The translations under genes and the position numbers were made by a program. Below are positions 35,181 through 46,644 of a stretch of DNA of 64,000 nucleotides, one piece after another; positions within the stretch are counted from its first letter, which is position 1; each line of letters begins with the position of its first letter. Origin of the DNA: Cenococcum geophilum 1.58 (taxonomy: Eukaryota; Ascomycota; Dothideomycetes; Gloniales; Gloniaceae); the NCBI GenBank assembly GCA_001692895.1, contig KV748179.1:1550001-1614000 (forward strand), given 5' to 3'. The notes under the pieces are model-generated. The model did no database searches, was not told the DNA's origin, and saw nothing but the letters and a program-made list of their open reading frames with translations.

Positions 35181-37360
35181 GAAGAGAACCATCGCTGTAT
35201 TATATTAAATTATCTAAAATAATAATTTTTTTTTGCTAGCCTTATAAATAGCTTTAAAGTAGCTTTTATTTATTTAAAATATGCTATTAGTATAAAAGAG
35301 GTAAATGTAATTATAGTTGCCAAATGCGTAGATTGCTGGCAGGTTACGCGCAGGTTGCGTATTAAAAAACACGATATAGGCAAGTCGGTCGAGTTGCCAA
35401 ATGCCCTCAACTGCGCGCCAATTGCGTCAACCACCAACCATTGAGGCCATTGAAAGGGTACTATATTTTGCCGATGTATATACTATTATTAGTATAATTT
35501 ATTTTTTTTAGAGCTAAAAAGTAGTTTAATTTCTTTATTTATAAATATCTATTTTATAGGCTCTAGGGTAAAAAGGAGGGTATTTAAAATACTATCTGGC
35601 TTTAGGCTATATTATAGCTATTATTTAATAAATTATATTATAAATAGTATTGCTAAAGAGGTAGAGGTATATTAATTATCTTATATCTATTTTTTATAAA
35701 CTCCTAGGCTAATTAAAAAAGCTTTTATAAACTTTTATAAGCTCCTATAAACTTTTATAAACTTTTAAGCTAATTAAAAGGGCTTTTATAGACTCCTTTA
35801 GGGGCTAGTATTTATAAAGGTATTTTAAAACCCTAGCGTATAACCTATAAATAGTGGTTATATATAATAATATAAACTTTAAGGATATAAAATATAATAA
35901 ATTACTTAGTAATATATCTATTATATATTCGCTAATAATCGCTACTATTATATTTTATCCGGAATTACCTTTATCTAGGCTATACTAATTAATATATAAT
36001 TTAATAAAACTGCTATAACTTAATAATATTTTTTAGTTACCTAGCTTTATTAAAAACGAGTTAATAGTAAAGATTAGCTATTACCTTATTACTAATATAA
36101 TAAAGAGGGTTTATCTATATAGGGTAGAGCGCGTTTTTACTAAAAGTAATCTTTTCCCTTAAATACTAAGTATATATTATATTAATACTAAAAAGACTAA
36201 GTTTTAGTAGTTTAGTACTATAATAGAAGATAAGGGTACTATCTAGGGTATATACAGCGTTTATAAAAATATCTTTTTTAATTAGCTTAGACTTTAGGCT
36301 CTGGATAACCCCTATAGCTCTATATATAATAACTTTACTAATTAGCTTTAGCTTACCTATAGTAATTAGCTTACTATATATTATATTAGGTTAATAAAAT
36401 AAAAATAGGCCTATATAGGTTATTCTTTTAACTATTAAAACTAGCTCCTTAGTATACCTTTATAGTTCTATATTAAGATAAACCTATATAATACTATTAT
36501 ATATACGCATTTAGCGCCTAAGGACTATTAAAAGGAGGCGCACTATTATCTAAAATTTAATATTACTCTATAAAACCGTGTACTATTTATATAGGAAAAC
36601 GCTAAGTACTATTAAGTGGTACTAATTATTAAGTAGGGCTTTATAGCGCGCGTAATAGCCCTCTTTTATACGGCTATATAGCGCTAAGGTCTCCTTACTA
36701 TAATACCTAAACTATTTAACCTATTTAATCTATTATTATTGGAATATATAGAGAATATTACTTAGGTAATTAGTTACCTTATACTAGAGCAGTTTCTAAA
36801 AATAGTTAAAGATATTTAGTCTATTACTTTTATTATTAAAGTATAGAGCGGTATAAACTTAAGTAGGCACGTGTATAGTAATATTAAGTTTCGGATAATA
36901 TATTGCCTGCTTTAAAAAGCTAAACTACTTCTTACTATTGAGTATGCCGTTAAATATACCAATATAGGTATACTATAACGGCTTATTAACCCCCTTATTG
37001 TCTACTTCTTTAGCGCGTTATAGTATAATTACGGCCACGAGATACTGTTCTATTAGTGGAATCTTACTTTAGTAAATTTGCCTAAATTATAGTATATAAT
37101 ATTAGCTTTAGGGGTTATAAACTAGCTTAGGTCTCCTAATATATATAAGGCCGTTAATTTTAGACTAGAGTACCTAAACAGTAGCTATAAAATTAAGATA
37201 AAGTATTATAAGAACTCTACCTATAATACTAATATTATATTTAATTAAGTATATCTATTAAATATAATAGTTAGGACGGTATATAATAAGATAAAGTATA
37301 TATTTATTAAAGAGATATTAGGTACTTATATATGGGCTTTTATAGAACTTAATATATTTC
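35181..37360. repeat. RIP-degraded tract
   Basis: A less mutated patch at 35310-35455 contains GCGCCAATTGCGTCAACC. The rest is TA-converted. Plus-strand 37030-37330 has protein-like stretches (YLNSSYKIKIKYYKNS), suggesting a dead transposon or gene, but no family can be named. Three decayed copies of the dispersed CCAAT-containing repeat lie at 35697-35800. Confidence 0.45.
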
Positions 37361-38370
37361 TATTTAGGTCCTCGAAATCGGACTCTGCACCTATACGTGG
37401 TAAGGCCTACGAACCTACTGGTCTTCGGACTCAGTAGAGCCAACGCAGAGACGTCGCACAGCTGCGGGTAGGACCTGGTGGTGGTTGTGAGCGTTGTGGG
37501 CGGTGGTGAAAATTTTTCAGATGGTGAGATCTCAAAAACCACTACTGTTGGCCCTCTACAATTCAGCTACCACTATTCTCCTATTCCAACCCTATGTAAT
37601 CCTCGCGGATATATACAGAATCCAACATCCCCCAACCCCCAATTAAAAGCATTGACGACCTTATATTAACGGACAAATAACGCGAACGAATAAGCGAATA
37701 AGCAAATATACAGCCCCTCCTAACCCCTAGGGTGATCGCCCGTGGAGTATGCGGTTACTCACCATCAACTATTAAATACCAAAAAAAACCTAGCAGCCTG
37801 GACAACACCATACGGTTTTCCTGTCTCCTCTTAAGGAGTGGTAACCCTTAGCGAGGGCCTAGTAACTAGGGCCTAGGCATAAAAGATACCCAGGTATACA
37901 CGTCCCGCTCGCCTTATAGTATAGTATAATAGTAGTTTATAGATAAATCCCCCTTACGCCTTTAATAGGCCTTAGGGGGGAGGGAGGCATAGTGTATATA
38001 GCAATGGTTAAATAAGAGATAGCATACAGGGGATGGTTAAAATATAGGAGAAATAACAACAAGTACACGGCGATTGATCGGCAAGGCCTAGCTAGGACGT
38101 AGTAAACCCTAGCTTTAGATAAGCTGGAGAAGGAAGTAGTAGTTCCTAAGGAGTTTAAATAATCTAAGGAGGGCGGTATAGGACGTAGCCGTAGGCCTAT
38201 AGGGCCGCTGCTACATACGGAAATAGCAAATTAGGGTTTTTTATCCGACTAAGGTAGCTTATAGGGTTTTTCCTCCCCCAAACTACAGGGGTTTTCTTCC
38301 TATAAATACACAAGTTTTCCCCCCTATGACGGAGTAGTCTGCGTGGGCCATATAGGATCCGTACCAGACG
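37361..38370. other. GC-retaining patch without coding potential
   Basis: A 1-kb block of near-normal composition in a RIP-type tract, with abrupt left and gradual right borders. 60-63 codon frames overlap on both strands at 37360-37669 and look accidental. Near 38300 TATAAATA appears, and a run of ATTATTATTATTAT begins at 38380. It could be the end of a LINE or an LTR, but no paired repeat or duplication was found. Confidence 0.4.
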
Positions 38371-38744
38371 TTAAGCAATGAATTATTATTATTATATTTC
38401 TATTTACTTATATAATCTATTTAAGTAATTTAGCTATACTATAAGGCCCTAGGCAGCTAGTAGGCTTATAACTATTTAACTTTTATAATATTCTCTATAC
38501 TAGTATAGATGTTTTAGTAGAGAGAATTAAGTAGTTTAACTAGCTCTATATATAGGACCTATATTTAGCTACCACTTTTTATCCTCTTTTAGATACTAAT
38601 AACCTAACTAGCTTTACAGATATATAAGAGTTTACTAATATTATTAGTAATAGGTTAGATAAGGTAGATCTTACCTCTAATTAAAATATAGGCTAGGAGC
38701 TGGACGTTTTTTAAGCTTCTTACCTAGATATTACCTAAACTACT
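38371..38744. repeat. RIP-degraded spacer
   Basis: TA-rich, no readable frame. Confidence 0.4.
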
Positions 38745-39275
38745 ATAAACTCCTTAGCCAATTAGAGTGCGTACTAAGCCCCTTACTACCGTTATTCCCT
38801 AGGGCCTTCTAGCAAACTATTATAAACTTCTAGGCCAATTAGAACGCGCGCTAAGTTCCCTACTATTATTATTATTCCCTAAGGTCTCCTAGTAAACTAT
38901 TATAAACTACTATAAACTTCTAGGCCAATTAGGACGCGCGCTAAGTTCCCTACTATTATTATTATTCCCTAAGGTCTCCTAGTAAACTATTATAAACTAC
39001 TATAAACTTCTAGGCCAATTAGAACGCGCGCTAAGTTCCCTACTATTATTATTATTCCCTAAAGTCTTTTAATAAACTACTATAAACTCCTAGGCCAATT
39101 AGAACGCGCGCTAAGTTCCTTACTATTATTATTGTTTTCTAAGGTCTCTTAGTAAACTACTATAAACTCCTAGGCCAATTAAAACGCGCGCTAAGTTCTT
39201 TACTATTATTATTATTTTCTAAGGTCTCTTAGTAAACTACTATAAACTCCTAAACTAATTAGAGCGCGCGCTAGG
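38745..39275. repeat. Tandem array of 80- and 90-bp units carrying the dispersed CCAAT motif
   Basis: Seven units, each containing TATAAACTCCTAGGCCAATT followed by AGAACGCGCGCTAAGTTC and a TATTATTATTATT stretch. The GCCAATT core lies near 38755, 38833, 38923, 39013, 39093, 39173 and 39253. The 90-bp units have an extra 10-bp TATAAACTAC. It is the amplified form of the same sequence seen as single copies elsewhere in the window. Confidence 0.9.
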
Positions 39276-39299
39276 CTATAAGCTTATATACTTTAAGGG

Positions 39300-39900
39300 G
39301 GTAGGAATAGTTATAGTATATTTAAGCAGCAGAATAAAGACAACCTCTATTCTAATACTACTATTCTAAAGTAGAGGCCCGCTATACTTACTCTCTTTAT
39401 CTATTTATACTAAAGCAAAGGCCTACTATACTTGCTTTCTTTATCTATCTATACTAAAGCAGAGGCCTACTATACTTACTTCCTCTACTTATTCCACCCT
39501 AGGATAAAGGCCCCCTATGCTTATCCTAACCTATAACGCCTTATAGTTAGGCCCTTTTAAAATACTAGCTTTTACTAAAATAAGGTTAAAGCTTACCTAT
39601 AAAGGATACCTTATAGTTAAGCCCGCCTAAAATACTAGCTTTTTTACCTATATAGGATCTAAACTAATTAAAATAAAGTTAAAGCTTACCCTATAAAGGA
39701 TGTGCTAAAGCCATTATATCTACTCCTTTAACTTAAACCTAGTTAAGTAAAATAAGGGCTTTTATAACGCCTTATAGTTGCCTATAAAGAATAACTTATA
39801 ATTAGGCCCACCTAGAATATTAGCTTCTTTACCTATATAGAATCTAAACTAACTAAAATAAGGTTAAAGCTTACCTATAAAGAGATACTAGTCTCTACTA
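39300..39900. repeat. Two families of imperfect local repeats
   Basis: 39360-39480 has three copies of a roughly 50-bp unit containing GCCTACTATACTTGCTTTC. 39530-39890 has three copies of a longer unit containing AATACTAGCTTTTTTACCT and AAGCTTACCTATAAAGGAT. No coding function is seen. Confidence 0.7.
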
Positions 39901-41157
39901 TAGCTATTAATCCCATATTATACCTTTTTATGCTATTATACCTAAACCCCTAGCTCTTAGAGGAGGCGGTAGCGGCCCCTTTAGAAGAAGAGATTAAGGG
40001 GGAGGAGGTAGTAATTATAAGCCTCTCTAAAACTTATGCCGCTTTAATAAACTATACCTATTAGAGTGGGCTGCTATATAATAGCGAGTATAGGTATTAC
40101 CGGGCCTACTTACCTACTAGAAACCCTTTCTAGAGTAGGCCTAATACTCCTTATCCCTTACTTAGTAAGCTAAATACTAATCCTTTCCTATAAGCTACTT
40201 ACCTAGCTCTATTTCTATAATCCTTTTAATATAAAAGGTATTCTTAGCGCCTACTAACGCTAGAAGGTCTAACTACTATTTACCTATAACTATAGATATA
40301 TAGTTAATAGTGGCCTTTTTATAGAGGGCCTAGTTTTATAAAAGCCGCTATTAGTCTACCCGCTAGGCGGCTATAAAGCTAGCCTAAGTAAGGGGCAGTG
40401 GCAGGGCCGCAAGCGGCAGTGGTAGTAGTAGTAGTAATAAAGGAGGAGGTAGTGGTAATAGTAATAGTAATCTATATGCTATATTAGCTAACATTTAAAA
40501 TATAAGGCATTGCAAAACGTATAGTAAATTAGGCCACTAGCTAAAACCATTATTATTATTATTGCTATTATTATCACTAAGAGGTATTATAAAAGAGGGA
40601 TAGGGGATAAGGATAGGGGTAGGGACGGGGACGGGGACTAGGGGAGCGCAAGCGCGGTAAGGGTGAGGGGGGCTATAGAATTAGTTAGTAAACGTCCTCT
40701 CTAAGTAGGGAAGTAGTTAGAAGCTTAGGTTAATTTACTAAAGCTTTAATTAACTACTTAGTATAGGAAAATACTTATAAAGGATACTAAATATAACCTA
40801 AATATAGGGCTCCGTAATAAAGCGTAGAGATAGCAACGAGAATAGTCTCTTTACTAATTAGAAAGTTTACTAAGTATAAAAGCACCTAAGCCGTAAAAGC
40901 AGTTATTATAAATAATTTTTTAAAAAAATTAGTGTTGTTATAGAGAGAACTTAGAGGCGTAAATAACTATAAGTACTAGTTTATCTACTTTACCTTTATA
41001 AATACTTACCGTAATCTAATACTTATTTACCTTATTAATTAAGTTACTAGTGTAAAACTTCTAAAGACTCCTGTAAACTCCTAGACTAATTAAAAAACTT
41101 CTATAAACTCTTAGGCTAATTAAAGCACGTTATAATATTTTAAGTAGAGGTTATAGG
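39901..41157. repeat. RIP-degraded tract with purine-rich low-complexity stretches
   Basis: Contains GTAGTAGTAGTAGTAATAA (about 40420) and GGGGACGGGGACTAGGGG (about 40625). Protein-like fragments on the plus strand cannot be assigned. Decayed copies of the dispersed CCAAT-containing repeat lie at 41070-41125. Confidence 0.4.
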
Positions 41158-41299
41158 TTTATCCCTTTCCACGCTGGTTTGCGTCTAACCATATTAATAA
41201 GGATCCAGCCAATTAGACACTAGCAACGTGATAAGAACTACGCAGTAGATAAGGTTTTTAATATAAACGATTTTCTATATACATATATCCGTAGGCCTA

Positions 41300-41899
41300 G
41301 TCCTTAGTGTTAAGCTTCGCGAGATGCGTATTCTAATACTCTCCGCTTATATAAAACGGAATCCTACATATAGAACACCCGTAATTTGTCCTTAGCGCCC
41401 TTATAGGCCTTTTCCACCCTATACTATTGTTTTTTAACGTCCTTGTGGTGTTTTGTAATAGATCTGCAAGTGGCTTCCTGCTATTTATCCTCTTCTTTAA
41501 CACTCGGCCGGCTTCTATACACAGAGAGTAGTTTTATGGACTCTTCCTTGGCCATAGGTAAACAAGCTTATACTCCTTTACCAGGCGCCAAATAATATCC
41601 GCCATTCCCTTCCTATTGCTTATTTTTCCGCAACGTTAATTGGGCTGTATAGAAGCTTTAAAGAGGGCGTTACTAAGGTCGCGGCGGAACTATAAATAGG
41701 TGTCTTTGCGTAAGCTACATGCACCATTAAAGGGCTTATAAGTAGAGAGTTTATAGCAATTACTAATTGTAGTATCCAAAAGGAAGGAGAATAGAGGTCT
41801 CTACATCTTTAGGTAAATTCTCTACGTGTTATAATAAGATCTCAGCTGGTCCGCTACGTCAACGCCGCATATATAGCAATTGTACTTATCTATAAACTC
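41300..41899 (-). pseudogene. piggyBac transposase, C-terminal part
   Basis: Picks up directly after the Ngaro insertion with EFIDKYNCYICGVDVADQLR and SYYNT, the conserved piggyBac block (FIDxYNxxMxGVDxADQLR). It then gives a C-terminal region, FSFLLDTTISNCYKLS. The frame is the one left at KEIDI on the other side of the insert. Stops accumulate further downstream; the exact end is uncertain. Confidence 0.8.
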
Positions 41900-41900
41900 T

Positions 41901-42009
41901 AGATGGACATGTCTATGTGGCTAAGCAAGCACTGCAGCAGCACCCCTACATCTTAGTAATACTAACATCATTAATATTTACAAAATTGAGCCTTGCTTGC
42001 TTGCTTTCC
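41901..42009 (+). repeat. Ngaro repeat A1
   Basis: 109 bp, direct repeat of 46314-46422. Nearly all differences from A2 are transitions, with A1 mostly keeping the unmutated state (for example CATGTCTATGTGG against CATATTTATATGG). Confidence 0.9.
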
Positions 42010-42084
42010 ATATTAGTCTTATTTAAGAGCTAATGCCTTATTTACTTAATTTCTAATAATTAATTGTTGCTGTTAATGACTTAA

Positions 42085-43400
42085 CGACCTATACGCTCGT
42101 CTAAACCTTCGCGAATCGTCCGTAAAACCCTCAAAAACTTGACTAACGACGACACACTCGACGAGCTAAACTCCTTAGAGGTTACCTACCAGTCTCCCTT
42201 ACCTTCCCCTATACCTTCAGGCGATACGCTAGCGTTATAGTCTCTATCCTCTATAATGGCGCCTCTCTCCGCGGCTTAACGCGAGACTTTAGCCGCTAAA
42301 AAAGCCGAAGAATAGCTTTAGTAACTACACGAGGAGGACCTAAGGATTAGAAGAGCTTAGGTAAAGGAGGTTAAGGACTAGGCAACCAACCGGAAAATAA
42401 GACTCCTTTAGGAATAGGAGGACCGTACCGAAATACTACGCGTTTAAAAAGAATAGGAAGATTAGGTAACTAAACTCTATATATTAAGCCTCACTATAGT
42501 AACAGCAAGATCAGCTACGGCAGTATTATCCTTAACCCTAATTAATAAACCAAGTAAGTTGCTCCTATCTATAGCTAATATCCTAAATACCCTCCTCCCT
42601 AGCGTCCCGAATAAAGAGATACTTAAGGTATTTTGGGGTACTTTCTTACCTAATAACCTTTCTCGCCTTTAGATACACTAGCTCTGGTCTAAGCCTTAGA
42701 ATAATATCCTTATTATTAATAGCGTCCTTTCTATAAGACCGAAAGAAGGGATAATAAAAGACTACCTGTCCGTTAAAGTGTGGGTAGAAGGCTTCCTTAA
42801 CTATATAATAATTTTGATTATTATATATAAGAATCTTTCGGTAGATCTTATTCCCTAAATACTTGCCTTTTATAATTAAGTTATCTAGCTATCTACCACC
42901 TACTAAATTACTCCTTTGATGACTATGGCCTTAAAGTATTACTCTATAGTTATTTAAAAGAACTAGTTAGAGCTAGCCAACTAAAAGATCTCTAGTAACT
43001 TTCTAGATATCTATTGCAATCCTAGTACTTATAAATCCGCATCTATCTTAAAACGCGCGTAAGTAAGCACTAATATCTTAAGGACCTGTTATAGCTTTAA
43101 TAGAGGGAAGTATAACCTAGGTAAGGATTATAAGTTCCTATATACCTATAGCAAGTGCGGTGGCCCATATACTGCGAGAAATTATAAGTAGTAATTACTA
43201 GAGGAAAGTATTAATAAGGAAAAGGAAGAGGAGAAAGAGGATTTTATTAAGCTATACCTATACTCTGCCGAAACCATACTCTACCCTTATAGTACGGGTA
43301 GGCTAAATACTATACTATTATTTCTAGTCTTCCTGCCCTCCTCTCCTCTATAAAACTCTCCCTCCCCCTTAATTATTTAAGCGTGGGGGCGTTATCTATC
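42085..43400 (+). pseudogene. Ngaro gag-like region
   Basis: Plus-strand frame with many TAG stops. It encodes a Glu/Lys/Arg-rich helical part (42290-42480), a region with LSVKVWVEGFLNYI (42765-42810), and near 43120-43195 a zinc-knuckle-like string (YTYSKCGGPYTARNYK) with Cys and His apparently lost to Tyr. The boundaries are approximate. Confidence 0.6.
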
Positions 43401-43559
43401 CCTGTACCCTGGTAACCTCTAACGTAATATTATTAGTATCTTAAAGTTCGGATACTAGATTAGGGTAGACCTAGAAATTAAGCTCCTCTTTTAGAAGAAC
43501 TAAGCCTTAACAGCCACAAATACGGTCCTAATTTTAGAGAAGATTAGCGCCAATCTAGA

Positions 43560-44960
43560 TATAGGTAGGATTACAATAGTAACGTCTCCCGTTATGTCCT
43601 TGCCGCTAGGTTTAGTACCTAAAGCGGATAGGGGATGGCGCCGTATTTATAACTTATCCTTACTATCTAGCCAATTTGTTAACGACTTAATCCCTATAGT
43701 ATTCGCCATATTATAATATTTAACAGTTAATTAGGTTCTCTAATACGTTATATATATAGGCCGTAGTTGCATAATTGTTAAGAGGGATATTAAGGACGCC
43801 TTTTAGAATATCCTACTTTCTATTAAAGCTTAACGCCTTATAGGGTTCTCCTAGAAGGGTGTGGTGTATTTTAAACGTTACCTCTTATTTAGCCTTTAAA
43901 CTATACCCTTTTTATTTAATCTTTTTACAGAGAAATTCTACTAGATACTTATCTAATATATCCCAAATACCGCCTTAGAGCACTATCTAGATAACTTTAT
44001 CTTTATACTCTCTAACGCTTCTATCCTCCCTTAATTACTTAATATATATAACTAATTAAGTAATAAATTAGGTATCCTACGAAACGAATTAAAGAATATT
44101 AAAGGCACTACGGCTGAAGTCCTAGGTTATATTATAGATACTCTAAAGTTTAAGCTGCGTCTTTCTCCTTTAAAACAGGCTACTATAATTAAGGAGATTA
44201 ATAAAGCGTTAAGTAGTAGATCCCTAACGCTGGTTTAGAGTTAAAAACTAGCTAGTAGACTCGCTTAGAGCGCCTAGGTAATTAGGCTTAGGCGTTTATA
44301 TAACCGCTCTATCTAGGAGTTTATCTCCACTTTTATAAAGGTAGGTAGTTATCCTCGCCAACGGCTAATAGCTAAACTTCGCTAAGACTTGTTATGGTAG
44401 AGGGATGCTCTTACCCTTTTAAATAGTATCCTCTTCTTTAACGATACGGATTAAAAACAATTCTATCTCTTCTTAGACGTATCTAGGATTCTTAGTTATA
44501 GGGCCTTCTTCTTCCTTAANNATTCTTAANGGANAANATNGCCGCCCTATTNNGTATCTCTACCCTAAGACNATTCTTTAAGCTACTACCCTAATATAGA
44601 ATACCGCCTTGCCCTAATTAATAAGCGGGAGGTCCGAGCGATTATAACCTTATTTTAGCTCTAGGCAATATAATAGGAGCATAGCTTAGTCTATATCTAT
44701 ATGGATAATATAATAGCACTCTTAGGATTTTAGAATATAGTAGTAAAAGAACCGGGTAATTACCCGCTCCGTAAGATCCTCTAACTAGCCACAGCCTATA
44801 ATATTACGCTCTATGCGGAGTAGGTTTCCTCTATAGAAAACGGGCTAGCTAATACTCTATTTTGTTTTAATTGCGATAGGGTATTATTACTATACCCGCA
44901 TTAGGATACTTCTAATTTACCGTTATTATACGCTTCTTTATTATATTTAATCTAATGCCA
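43560..44960 (+). pseudogene. Ngaro reverse transcriptase and RNase H, RIP-broken
   Basis: 43612-43659 reads LVPKADRGWRRIYNLS, the hallmark of DIRS/Ngaro-type RTs. It is followed by VKRDIKDAF, IGFSWKGVVYFKRY and, at 43981-44001, HYLDNFI in place of HYLDDF. RNase H-like sequence follows: YMDNIIALL at about 44690 and ENGLANTLFCFN near 44835. Eight ambiguous bases at 44520-44572 show that the assembly is poor here. Stops are almost all TAG/TAA. Confidence 0.85.
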
Positions 44961-45189
44961 AAATAGGAGACCTGGTCCCTCTTAAAAACCCCCTACCTAA
45001 TTTCTAGATTAAGGTAAAAGCCCCCTTAAAATACTTCGGCCAACTATTATAGCACGGCCTCTCTAATAGAACGAGAGATTTATACCGTCCCGTAATTAAG
45101 AATTAGGAGGGCTACTATAACCTTTACGGAGCGGTAAAGTACCTAACGCCCCTCTACTACCTAGAAGAATGGATTACCTAATAGATCTT

Positions 45190-45960
45190 CGGCAATACTA
45201 GTTCAGGAATAAGCCGTATTAAGCCTACTATAGTTAAAGCCTACGTCTCCGCAATTCGATCCCACCATATTAACGCTAATTATAACACCTCCGTCTTTAA
45301 TAATCCTATTATTAAGAGGATCCTAGACGGTGCAATATCTATAAATCCCTCTATTACGGCTAAAAGATTACTAATTACTAAAGACATTCTCGTCTAATTG
45401 GTCACCTTAAATACCCAATCCGTTAAGGATCTTAACTTTAATACCGCCGTCACCATGGCCTTTACAGGATTCCTTTATCTAGGCAAGATTACCTATACTA
45501 AGGCTTAGAAAGATAGCTACGCCTTCTCTATTATAAAATATACTAGAAACGATATAACGCTAGTAAAGAACTATATAATATTATATCTAAAGCGTAGTAA
45601 AACGGACGTTAATTACTAAGGAGTCTTAATTACGATTACCGCTTTAGGGCAACCTAAATGCGTAGTTTAAGCTATAAAACACCTGTTTAAAAATAACCCC
45701 TAACCTAGAAACGCCCCTCTCTTTTACTTTAAGAGATCGGCCTTTATAAGCTATATAGTTAGGAATAAGCTAAAGTGCAGAGTTACCGCTCTTGGCCTCT
45801 ACTTTAAGCTCTATAACGGACACTTATTTTAGAAAGGTGCTACTTAATATACTTAAGACAATGGTTTCACGGACGGCTAAATATAGCAACTAGGCCGGTG
45901 GTCCTTATAAGTATTCCAGTTTTACTATTTATTATCCCTAAAAGACCTATTCTGGCTAAG
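45190..45960 (+). pseudogene. Ngaro tyrosine recombinase, RIP-broken
   Basis: The plus-strand translation reads VKAYVSAIRSHH, LLITKDI, AFTGFLYLGKITYTKA, LYLKRSKTDVN, NAPLF, then GHLF-KGAT and LGRWSL-VFQFYY (dashes are stops). These are the DIRS/Ngaro recombinase blocks, including the H-x-x-R region and the LGRWSS...Y block with the nucleophile Tyr. It explains integration without a DDE integrase. Nonfunctional because of stops. Confidence 0.82.
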
Positions 45961-46170
45961 TATAAACTTCTAATATAGAACGCTAATACCGTTCTTATTA
46001 TTACTCGCCCTAGATATAATAGGCGAAGGTATTTAGGCATAACGGCGTGCAGGAGTGCCTATTTTAGCACTCTAATACATTAACTCGAATCTCTCCTTCC
46101 CCCCCCTTTTTTATTTTTTATTTTTTCTTCCCCCTACTCTATCTTGTGTAGTACGGGCGCTACACTTTTA

Positions 46171-46313
46171 GGTCTATAGGTATTATATTTAGTTAAGGTA
46201 GGGTAATCCCCTATAAATGGCCTTGCAAATATACCTATTCTTAATTAATGCCTTTAAGCCCATACCTACTAATTAGATTAATTAATCCTCTTCTCTACAA
46301 GCGTATAAATAAT
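46171..46313 (+). repeat. Ngaro repeat B1
   Basis: About 143 bp, direct repeat of 46500-46644. Relative to B2 the differences I compared are C-to-T or G-to-A in B1 (for example GGTAATCCCC against GGCAATCCCC). Confidence 0.88.
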
Positions 46314-46422
46314 AGATGGACATATTTATATGGCTAAGCAAGCACTGTAGCAGCACCCCTATATCTTAGCAATACTAATATTATTAATATTTACAAAATT
46401 AAGCCTTGCTTGCTTACTTTCC
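46314..46422 (+). repeat. Ngaro repeat A2
   Basis: 109-bp copy of A1, abutting B1 at AATAATAGATGG. More RIP-mutated than A1. Confidence 0.9.
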
Positions 46423-46499
46423 CTCCCACCCGCACCTTTTTCTTTGGTTGTATATTTTGGGCTTTATAAATAGATACTGCAGCGATATACTTGCGCACG

Positions 46500-46644
46500 G
46501 GTCTATAGGCATCACGTTTAGTCAAGGCAGGGCAATCCCCTATAAATGGCCTTGCGAATATACCCATTCTCAATTGATGCCTTTAAGCCCGTACCCACCA
46601 ATCAGATTAATTAATCCTCTTCTCCGCAAGCGTGTGAATAATAG
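46500..46644 (+). repeat. Ngaro repeat B2 (right terminus)
   Basis: About 145-bp copy of B1 with CpA sites kept. It ends AATAATAG and is directly followed by the piggyBac sequence AATATC. The 77 bp before it (46423-46499) match neither repeat. Confidence 0.88.

Larger units (their letters stand above)
41900..46644 (+). mobile_element. Ngaro/DIRS-like tyrosine-recombinase retrotransposon
   Basis: A 4.74-kb element with split direct repeats in the Ngaro arrangement. A1 (41901-42009) lies at the left end. After the coding region come B1 (46171-46313), A2 (46314-46422) and B2 (46500-46644). A1 and A2 are both 109 bp. TAG is present at the left junction, the B1/A2 junction and the right junction, as expected for recombinase-mediated circle integration without target duplication. 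A 77-bp spacer separates A2 from B2, which is unusual. It encodes gag, then RT, RNase H and tyrosine recombinase on the plus strand. All are RIP-broken. Confidence 0.88.

Noticed and set aside
37775-37900. Possible 5S rRNA gene (CATACGGTTTTCCTGTCTCC region)
   Set aside because: Only a vague resemblance; the conserved 5S internal promoter and both ends are absent.
45190-45960. Captain-type recombinase of a Starship cargo element
   Set aside because: The recombinase is directly downstream of RT and RNase H with split direct repeats, which fits Ngaro; no cargo boundaries or DUF3435-type gene seen.
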